This document shows positions 1 through 5,252 of a DNA stretch of 7,691 nt, piece by piece (position 1 is the stretch's first letter; every line of letters begins with the position of its first letter). The notes below the pieces were generated by a model, which was not told where the DNA came from, did not search any database, and saw only the letters and a program-made list of their open reading frames with translations. Source of the stretch: Candidatus Omnitrophota bacterium (GTDB lineage Bacteria > Omnitrophota > Gorgyraeia > JABMRG01 > JAFGKX01). The stretch lies in assembly GCA_016928375.1 (NCBI GenBank), contig JAFGKX010000111.1, positions 1 through 7,691 of the forward strand. The letters run 5' to 3'. Position numbers and translations under genes: made by a program.

Positions 1-738
1 GAGTAATTTACATTTTGATAAAAGAAAGCTAAGCTCAAGCAGGGATGTTTGCCCTGTTGCATCGTAAGTATCGTTTAAGCCATAAGACATTATCTGCGAC
101 GCTATTTCTTTATCCTGCGCATCGCCCGTAAGAATAGTTTTTACGCCCAGTTCTTTGTTGAGCCTGCGGCATACATCCGCGAAATTACCCGCGGCCCAGC
201 GTTTGATATGGCTTTTCGCGCCGGGGGCAATTGCCGCTATTTTATCGCCGTCAGATATACCCATTTGGGCAAGCATATCCTTTATTTTAAGTTTATTTTC
301 GTCGCTGAAAAATAAATTATAAGAGGCATTGCTTATATCAAGCCCCAAAGAAGCCAGTTTGCTTAAGTGTTCGTATCTTTTCGATATAACGCCTTTCATT
401 TTCTTTTTCACCAGGGAAGTACTATACACAGCATTTATCAGCAAAGGGTACGTGGTAGAGCGCAGGTCCACTACTAAATCGAATTTTTTTCTGCGCAGGC
501 GAAGGCCGAGATTTATTTTTTCCAGAAAACTGATATGTTTATCGTAAACAATTATTTTTGATATCGCGGGGTCGTTTTGGAATATTTCCTTTGCCGCGGG
601 GGATACCATAATCGTAATCTTCGCCTGCGGAAATTCTCTCTTCAGCACTCCAAGCACCGGTAATGTCAGCACCACATCACCGATATTGCTTAACGTGATA
701 AAAAGAATATTATGTACTCGAGTTTTATCTATTTTCAT
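1..738 (-). CDS. GT9-family glycosyltransferase (heptosyltransferase-like), 3'-truncated by window edge
   Basis: This frame is open from an ATG at 738-736 to the left edge, giving 246 residues with no stop. The N-terminus (NILFITLSNIGDVVLTLPVL, residues 10-29) is the classic GT9 opening with the conserved Asp (D21) in the GD motif. Around residues 171-181, APGAKSHIKRW matches the GT9 loop with the conserved KRW (K179), followed by TILTG (201-205) and the ATGQTSLLEL segment (227-236). Family members transfer ADP-heptose or related sugars to the inner core of lipopolysaccharide at the cytoplasmic face of the inner membrane. The donor-binding D-S/A-G/A-P-x-H motif would lie just past the edge. 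Only a weak GAG lies upstream as a ribosome-binding site. The gene is separated from the upstream WaaF-like gene by a 221-bp repeat-filled gap, so it may share the transcript or have its own promoter. The family is certain; the sugar and acceptor are unknown. Confidence 0.9.
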   Translation of the reverse strand, partial: MKIDKTRVHNILFITLSNIGDVVLTLPVLGVLKREFPQAKITIMVSPAAKEIFQNDPAISKIIVYDKHISFLEKINLGLRLRRKKFDLVVDLRSTTYPLLINAVYSTSLVKKKMKGVISKRYEHLSKLASLGLDISNASYNLFFSDENKLKIKDMLAQMGISDGDKIAAIAPGAKSHIKRWAAGNFADVCRRLNKELGVKTILTGDAQDKEIASQIMSYGLNDTYDATGQTSLLELSFLLSKCKLL

Positions 739-787
739 ATGTTTCTCATAGATGTATCTTCAGGTTTTGCGGGTTTGCTGGAGCGAC

Positions 788-837
788 TGTATAAAATTGC
801 GACTTCCACAGTGGCGGAAAGGGAGCAATTTTATACA
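788..837. repeat. Inner 13-bp perfect inverted repeat
   Basis: TGTATAAAATTGC at 788-800 is exactly complementary to GCAATTTTATACA at 825-837, enclosing 24 bases. The flanks (GCGACTG on the left, ACAGCGC on the right) can extend the stem imperfectly. The enclosed bases contain CCACAGTGG (806-814), a further small palindrome. It lies wholly inside the larger palindromic element at 762-916. Confidence 0.75.
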
Positions 838-856
838 CAGCGCAGCGAAGGCCGCC

Positions 857-873
857 GTTCGCCGTAGGCGAAC
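857..873. repeat. Short perfect hairpin GTTCGCC-GTA-GGCGAAC
   Basis: A 7-bp perfect stem (857-863 with 867-873) closes a 3-base loop (864-866). It is the second internal hairpin of the element at 762-916. It is not followed by a T-run on either strand, so it does not look like a terminator. Confidence 0.7.
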
Positions 874-920
874 ATTTTCCTGAGCAAGCGGCAAGCGGAA
901 GCAACCCGCAAAACCTTATA

Positions 921-979
921 GAGATTGCTTCGTCGCTGCTGCTCCACGCAATGACGGTCTTATTCGCTCGCAATGACGG
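921..979. repeat. GTCATTGCG/GCAATCTC-type palindromic repeat, one full and one partial unit
   Basis: On the minus strand the block reads as a unit opening with CCGTCATTGCG (957-947) and ending GACGAAGCAATCTC (934-921), with ATTGC (924-928) and GCAAT (948-952) as inverted ends. A second copy of the 11-bp CCGTCATTGCG lies 22 bp away at 979-969. From memory, this kind of sequence resembles dispersed palindromic repeats known from several unrelated bacteria, for example Rickettsia palindromic elements. The second partial unit lies inside the 3' end of the WaaF-like gene and encodes its last residues and stop. Confidence 0.6.
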
Positions 980-1979
980 AAGCAACGGCCTCCATCACAT
1001 CCGCTGTTGTAACCGCTTCCATGCACCTGTTGTTGCGGCAGTTTTTGTTGTAACACGGGACAGGGCAGTCTATTTCTTTTTCCACTACGATATATTTACT
1101 GTCTCCGTATGGCCCGGTTATAGCAGGATTGGTAGGCCCAAAAAGCGCTGCTGTCGGCGTTTTCTGGCTTATTGCGATATGCATAGGGCCTGAGTCATTC
1201 GCTATAACTGCTTTTGCGTTCTTTAATACTGCCGCTAATTCAAAAATCGTGGTCTTGCCGCAAAGATTTACCGGCTTTGCGGTTTTACATAAATTCTTTA
1301 TATTTTCTCCCAGCGCAATATCTTTTTCAGCGCCTGTTATCACTATTTTTAAGCTATATTTACTAAAAAGTTCATCGCACAATTTCGCGAAGCCTTCTTT
1401 GGGCCATCTTTTAGGCATCCAATTTCCGCCGGGATTTACCACAAAATATTCACTGTGCGCGGATATGCCGCATTCAAGCAGCAGTGACTGCGCGCTTTCT
1501 TCATCCGCGCCGCTTATTGGGAATTCATAATTTTTATTCTCGGTATCTATCCCGATAAAACGCGCTAAATCCAGAAAATACTCCACGCGATGCCTTATTT
1601 TATATTTTTCTTTAAGCTTATGCGTAAGCAGAAAAAATCTTTTGAAATTACTATAACCTATTATTTCGGGTATAAGAGCAAGCTTGCACATAAGCGCGTG
1701 GCTCATTGATCGGGAAAATAAAAATACAGTGTTAAAATCAAAGCCTTTAAGCTGTTTTATCAGATTTAGTTTATAGATAAAGCCTTTTAAACCCCTGTCT
1801 TTTTCAAGCAGTATAATATTGTCTATGAAAGGGTTATTTTTTAATATATCGGCGCATCTTTTGTGCACAAGCACGGTTACGCTTGCATGCGGAGAATGTT
1901 GTTTTATTGCCCTTATCGCCGGGGTCGTAAAAAGCACATCCCCCAGCCAATTAGGTTCTATGATTAATATTTTTCTCAT
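960..1979 (-). CDS. waaF: WaaF-like GT9 lipopolysaccharide heptosyltransferase
   Basis: A complete 339-residue protein, normal length for the family. The N-terminus EPNWLGDVLFTTPAIRAI (residues 8-25) is the WaaF signature, with the expected catalytic Asp at D14. NPGGNWMPKRWP (182-193) carries the conserved Lys (K190), and NDSGPMHIA (261-269) with LFGPTNP (279-285) forms the ADP-heptose binding part. The C-terminus holds four cysteines (C305, C309, C314, C319), also seen in the fused GT9 upstream. WaaF adds the second L-glycero-D-manno-heptose to the inner core; here the exact sugar is inferred from family resemblance. The ATG overlaps the stop of the preceding GT4 gene by 4 bp (ATGA), with GGAG at 1988-1985 and a 5-base spacer, so translation is probably coupled. 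The last residues (SVIASE) and the TAA come from a repeat copy, so the original C-terminus may have been replaced. The symbol is a best match, not proven. Confidence 0.88.
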   Translation of the reverse strand: MRKILIIEPNWLGDVLFTTPAIRAIKQHSPHASVTVLVHKRCADILKNNPFIDNIILLEKDRGLKGFIYKLNLIKQLKGFDFNTVFLFSRSMSHALMCKLALIPEIIGYSNFKRFFLLTHKLKEKYKIRHRVEYFLDLARFIGIDTENKNYEFPISGADEESAQSLLLECGISAHSEYFVVNPGGNWMPKRWPKEGFAKLCDELFSKYSLKIVITGAEKDIALGENIKNLCKTAKPVNLCGKTTIFELAAVLKNAKAVIANDSGPMHIAISQKTPTAALFGPTNPAITGPYGDSKYIVVEKEIDCPVPCYNKNCRNNRCMEAVTTADVMEAVASVIASE

Positions 1980-3085
1980 CTGTTCTCCAGCGCACGCAGA
2001 TAAAACGCCTCAGTATCTTTAACCATTTTATCTATGGTAAATTTTTCATTTACTATTTCTATGCCGCGCTTACCCATAGCCTTAGCCAACGCCTCATCTT
2101 TTAAAAGCCTTATTACAGCATCTGCCAGTGCTGCGTGATCCTTGGGCGGAACCAATATGCCGTTTTCCTCATGTTTTATAACAGAATATATTCCCCCTAC
2201 GTTTGAGGCAACAACCGCAAGCCCTCCTGCAAGCGCTTCCAAAATAGAAAGCCCCAACCCTTCCTGGACAGACGGTAAAACAAATATATCCATAACAACC
2301 AGCGCCTTATGAATATCACGTATCGATGGATGAAATATTACGCTTTCTTCTATTTTAAGTCGCGCGCACATCGTTTTAAGCTTGTCTTCATATTTTTTGT
2401 CACCGCTTCCTACCATAAAAAGCTGAATATCAGGAAAAGCTTGTTTTATTTTAGGCATTGCCATCAAAAGATATATATGCCCTTTAACGCTCGACATGCG
2501 GGCGGTTATGCCTATTACTTTATCCGCCTTTAAATTAAATTCCTTCTTAAAAGCAGTTATTTCTTCTTTCGAATAATGCCTCTGGGCGACTGATGCATCT
2601 ATACCATTATAGACCAATTCAATATTTTCTTTCGACACTTTCATAGTATTTACAAGGTGTTCTCTTACCGCGTCGCTTATGGCTATAACGCGCCTGCCCC
2701 AGCACGGCAGTAATATCCTTATAAACCTGCGTTTAAAAAAACCATGGCATGTTGTTACAAATGTAACTTTGGAAAATTTTTCCAGATACTGCGCTATTAC
2801 CTGCGCAACTCTTGTCTGGGCGTGTATCAGCTGTATATTTTCTTTTCGTATAATTTTAAGCAGTTTCATCGCGGCTATCATAACATGCGGGCCTATTTCG
2901 CTTGATGTGTTTATGGAAATATGTACGTGCTCTATGCCTTTAGATTTTAAAATATCCTCGAGCTCTCCGCCGCTTGATGCAACAATAACTTTATGCCCTC
3001 TTTTTTTAAGGGCGCAGGCTAAGGTGGCAACATACACGCCTATCCCGCCCAGGTTTAGCCTTGTAGTCAGAAGCAATATGTTCAT
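1976..3085 (-). CDS. GT4-family glycosyltransferase (LPS core type)
   Basis: A 369-residue GT-B fold glycosyltransferase of the GT4 (glycosyltransferase group 1) family. The N-terminal domain opens with NILLLTTRLNLGGIGVYVATLA (residues 2-23), where the LGG loop is the usual acceptor and nucleotide-sugar site. TTCHGFF (111-117) and ISDAVREHL (136-144) are typical of the family. In the C-terminal domain, GITARMSSVKGH (192-203) carries the phosphate-binding R and K, and QEGLGLSILEALAGG (274-288) has the EX7E pair E275 and E283. It is clearly paralogous to the GT4 half of the fused protein upstream; both share SxGG near residue 40 and TTCHGYY/FF. The ATG has AGGTG upstream with a short spacer, and this site lies in one arm of an inverted repeat. 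Its 3' end overlaps the waaF-like gene by 4 bp. It probably adds a core sugar; donor and acceptor cannot be told from sequence. Confidence 0.92.
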   Translation of the reverse strand: MNILLLTTRLNLGGIGVYVATLACALKKRGHKVIVASSGGELEDILKSKGIEHVHISINTSSEIGPHVMIAAMKLLKIIRKENIQLIHAQTRVAQVIAQYLEKFSKVTFVTTCHGFFKRRFIRILLPCWGRRVIAISDAVREHLVNTMKVSKENIELVYNGIDASVAQRHYSKEEITAFKKEFNLKADKVIGITARMSSVKGHIYLLMAMPKIKQAFPDIQLFMVGSGDKKYEDKLKTMCARLKIEESVIFHPSIRDIHKALVVMDIFVLPSVQEGLGLSILEALAGGLAVVASNVGGIYSVIKHEENGILVPPKDHAALADAVIRLLKDEALAKAMGKRGIEIVNEKFTIDKMVKDTEAFYLRALENR

Positions 3086-3111
3086 CCCGCACCTTTTTGT
3101 TGTTCCCGCAT
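3082..3111 (-). CDS. Possible 9-codon leader peptide MREQQKGAG (speculative)
   Basis: An ATG at 3111-3109 opens a nine-codon frame whose TGA (3084-3082) overlaps the ATG of the GT4 gene as ATGA, the same junction used elsewhere in this operon. The frame spans both copies of the TCCCGCA-C/T-CTTTTT direct repeat. An AAGG lies about 12 bases upstream, which is farther than usual for a ribosome-binding site. It could be a coupling leader, but a frame this short can arise by chance. Confidence 0.15.
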   Translation of the reverse strand: MREQQKGAG

Positions 3112-3161
3112 CTTTTTATTTAGCCTTATAAAAACTATGAATGCTATAAAAGGTGCGGGAT
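3084..3161 (-). promoter_or_regulatory. Intercistronic inverted repeat covering the GT4 ribosome-binding site
   Basis: In the minus-strand mRNA, AUCCCGCACCUUUU (3161-3148) starts at the base after the upstream UGA stop (3164-3162). It is exactly complementary over 14 bp to AAAAGGUGCGGGAU (3097-3084), which holds the AGGUG ribosome-binding site and the first two bases of the GT4 start codon. The loop is 50 bases. Folding would hide the start site. A ribosome finishing the upstream gene would cover the first arm and open it, which would couple the two genes. A second, one-mismatch partner exists at 3116-3104, so two pairings could compete. The regulatory role is inferred from geometry only. Confidence 0.5.
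3085..3117. repeat. Imperfect direct repeat, 19-bp spacing
   Basis: TCCCGCACCTTTTT (3085-3098) and TCCCGCATCTTTTT (3104-3117) match at 13 of 14 positions. Read on the minus strand, the downstream copy contains the GT4 ribosome-binding site AGGTG; in the upstream copy the same spot reads AGATG, creating a start codon for a tiny frame. Local duplication is the simplest origin. Confidence 0.65.
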
Positions 3162-5252
3162 TCATTTTGTTTCCAGTATTTTCATTGCTGTTTCGTATAC
3201 TTCCTCAACGGTAATTCTTTCCATGCACCTTAGGTTACGGCAGTTCTTTTTATAACACGGGGAGCACCTTAAGCCTTTTCTGATAACAGTTACCGTGGGA
3301 ACAGGCTGCAGGTGCCGTGTCGGGTCAGTCGGCCCAAACAGCGCAATACACGGCGTTTTCATGGCAACTGCTATATGCAGCGGCGCAGAATCCGCGGTAA
3401 TAAATAAATTGCATTTTTTAATAAGCCAGGCAAGCTCCATAAGCGTAGTTCTGCCTGTCATGTTTATCGGTTTACTTTTAAATGCAGTTACTAAATTTTC
3501 TGCCAGGGGCATTTCGTTTTTTGAACCGGTTATAACTATCCTTATGTCTTTCTGCGAAAATTTCCTGCAGAGTTTTATTATATTATCCGGGGGCCACCTC
3601 TTTGTCTGCCACTTTATACTCGAGCCTATGTTTATGCCTACCAGGATTTGTTTTTCGCTTACCCATTCCGCATCAAGCACTTTTTCTATGTTGCGCTTTT
3701 CCTCTTCACTCGGAAATAACTCAAGCGCGGGATCAGCGCCTTTAATACCCAGCACTTCAAGCAATTTAAATTGATGCTCTACCGGCGCAATCCTAGCCCT
3801 TGCTCCTCTTACTTTATCGGTAAGCAGCATATCGAATTTACTTGTTTTATACCCTATGCGCCTGGGGCTTACCGAAAATAGCGCCAGCAGACGGCTCGTT
3901 CTGTTATTCTGAAGGTCAATAGACATATCGAAATATTCACGGCGCAATTGGCGCGAGACATCACAGATTTTTTTTATGGTATTTTTTTTATCAACATCAT
4001 TAAATACTATCAATTCATCCACATAAGGACAGTTTGCCGCTATTTCACGCGATTTTGCCCCGACCAATATTGTTATTTTAGCTTTTGGAAAATGCCTGCG
4101 TATTGCTGCCAGCGCCGGAACACTTAATATAACATCTCCTACAGCGCCTATCTTTATTACCAATATATTGATCTTTGATTTTGCCTCTTCATAAACAGTG
4201 ATTGTCTTTTTATACATCTTTTCCAGGCTAAAATTCCGTTCTACGTCCTGCCGGGCCTGTTGCGCAAGGTCAGCGGCTAATTTTCTGTCTTTTAAAATTC
4301 TTGTCATCGCCTCTGCCATAGCGTTGTGATCTGCTGGCGGTATCAAAAGCCCGTTTTTTTCATGTTTTATTATATCTACTATGCCGCCTACTTTAGTAGC
4401 AACTACCGGCACGCCGCAGGCAAATGCCTCTATAATAACCCTACCAAAGGCCTCAGGAGTGATGGTGGGCAAAACCAGAAGATCCATAGTAGATAATACT
4501 TTCGGTATATCACTGCGCGTACCCAGAAAATTAATATACCTGGCGATGGAAAGCCTGTTTACCATTGTCATTAATTCCATTTTATATTTTTTCTTATTTT
4601 CCGGGGCATCTCCTACTATAAATACTTTTACATTCGGCATTGTCTTTACTATTTTCGCTATGGCGCGCAAAAAATACGCATGGCCCTTAAGCGGTGTAAT
4701 ACGCGCTATAACACCTATGGTATATTCTTTTTTTTCTTTTGCGCAGTTTTGATTATATTCAAATGCCTCTAAATTAACCCCTCTCGGTATAAGCCTTATT
4801 CTGCTTCTGGGCGTTCCAAAATCTTCTATCATATGTTTTGCTATAATTTCGCTCGGCACTATTATCAGCTTGCCCCAACCCATAATCTGGCTAAAAAAAT
4901 GCTTCGAATAATAGCCGTGACAGGTTGTAACAAGCGGCACCTGCTTAAAATAGCAGGCAAAAAATGCGGAAATTGCCGGAACCCTGCTTCTTGCGTGAAC
5001 AATATCTATTTTCTCTTTCTTTATAATGTTTATAATTTCACGCACCATTTTTATGATAGTAACTGGATTTTTTTTATCCACGGGTAGTTTATAATGAATG
5101 CCTTTGATTTTTTCTACCAGGCCAACCAGGCTTCCGCCCGCAGAAATAACCACCGCCTTATGCCCTTTTGCGATGAGTTCCTTTGTCAGGTCCACCACTC
5201 CGGTCTCAACACCGCCTGATTTTAATTCCGGCAGTATCTGAAGGATATTCAA
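3162..5252 (-). CDS. Fused GT4-GT9 bifunctional glycosyltransferase
   Basis: A 696-residue protein with two complete glycosyltransferase modules, each about the size of a free enzyme. Residues 1-355 are a GT4 enzyme: LKSGGVETGVVDL (10-22), TTCHGYY (109-115), VIARITPLKGH (181-191) and PEAFGRVIIEAFACG (266-280) with the EX7E pair E267 and E275. Residues 361-696 are GT9: INILVIKIGAVGDVILSVPA (361-380) with catalytic-type D373, KWQTKRWP (547-554) with K551, and TADSAPLHIA (619-628) with D621. A C-terminal cysteine group (C663, C666, C671, C676) follows. Almost no linker separates the modules. It likely adds two successive core sugars, one per module. Translation starts at TTG (5252-5250), overlapping the upstream stop as TTGA; no in-frame ATG occurs until about residue 69, too late for the fold. 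The same module order recurs as two separate genes immediately downstream. Domain calls are firm; sugar specificities are unknown. Confidence 0.92.
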   Translation of the reverse strand: MNILQILPELKSGGVETGVVDLTKELIAKGHKAVVISAGGSLVGLVEKIKGIHYKLPVDKKNPVTIIKMVREIINIIKKEKIDIVHARSRVPAISAFFACYFKQVPLVTTCHGYYSKHFFSQIMGWGKLIIVPSEIIAKHMIEDFGTPRSRIRLIPRGVNLEAFEYNQNCAKEKKEYTIGVIARITPLKGHAYFLRAIAKIVKTMPNVKVFIVGDAPENKKKYKMELMTMVNRLSIARYINFLGTRSDIPKVLSTMDLLVLPTITPEAFGRVIIEAFACGVPVVATKVGGIVDIIKHEKNGLLIPPADHNAMAEAMTRILKDRKLAADLAQQARQDVERNFSLEKMYKKTITVYEEAKSKINILVIKIGAVGDVILSVPALAAIRRHFPKAKITILVGAKSREIAANCPYVDELIVFNDVDKKNTIKKICDVSRQLRREYFDMSIDLQNNRTSRLLALFSVSPRRIGYKTSKFDMLLTDKVRGARARIAPVEHQFKLLEVLGIKGADPALELFPSEEEKRNIEKVLDAEWVSEKQILVGINIGSSIKWQTKRWPPDNIIKLCRKFSQKDIRIVITGSKNEMPLAENLVTAFKSKPINMTGRTTLMELAWLIKKCNLFITADSAPLHIAVAMKTPCIALFGPTDPTRHLQPVPTVTVIRKGLRCSPCYKKNCRNLRCMERITVEEVYETAMKILETK

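Larger units (their letters stand above)
762..916. repeat. Nested palindromic (MITE-like or structured) element
   Basis: Outer arms are AGGTTTTGCGGGTTTGCT at 762-779 and its reverse complement with one base missing at 900-916. Inside sit at least two more inverted repeats (788-837 and 857-873) and a 7-bp tandem repeat, GCAAGCG, at 884-890 and 891-897. This nesting in a 155-bp intergenic block resembles a small non-autonomous mobile element or a folded RNA. No transposase is present and no clear target-site duplication flanks the arms. An open frame crosses it on the minus strand (985-746), but it has no recognisable protein features. No U-tract follows any stem, so a rho-independent terminator is not supported. 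Confidence 0.55.

Noticed and set aside
739..761. Promoter for the left-edge GT9 gene
   Set aside because: No convincing -10 and -35 pair could be found upstream of 738 on the minus strand, so none is annotated.
788..837. Rho-independent terminator after the WaaF-like gene
   Set aside because: The stem is A+T-rich with a 24-base loop and no T-run follows on the minus strand.
884..897. Start of a CRISPR-like array
   Set aside because: Only two adjacent 7-mers are present, with no spacers and no further repeats.
746..985. 79-codon minus-strand open frame over the gap between the two GT9 genes
   Set aside because: It runs through the palindromic element and the GTCATTGCG repeat, overlaps the end of the WaaF-like gene, and has no protein-like motif. 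It is open by chance.
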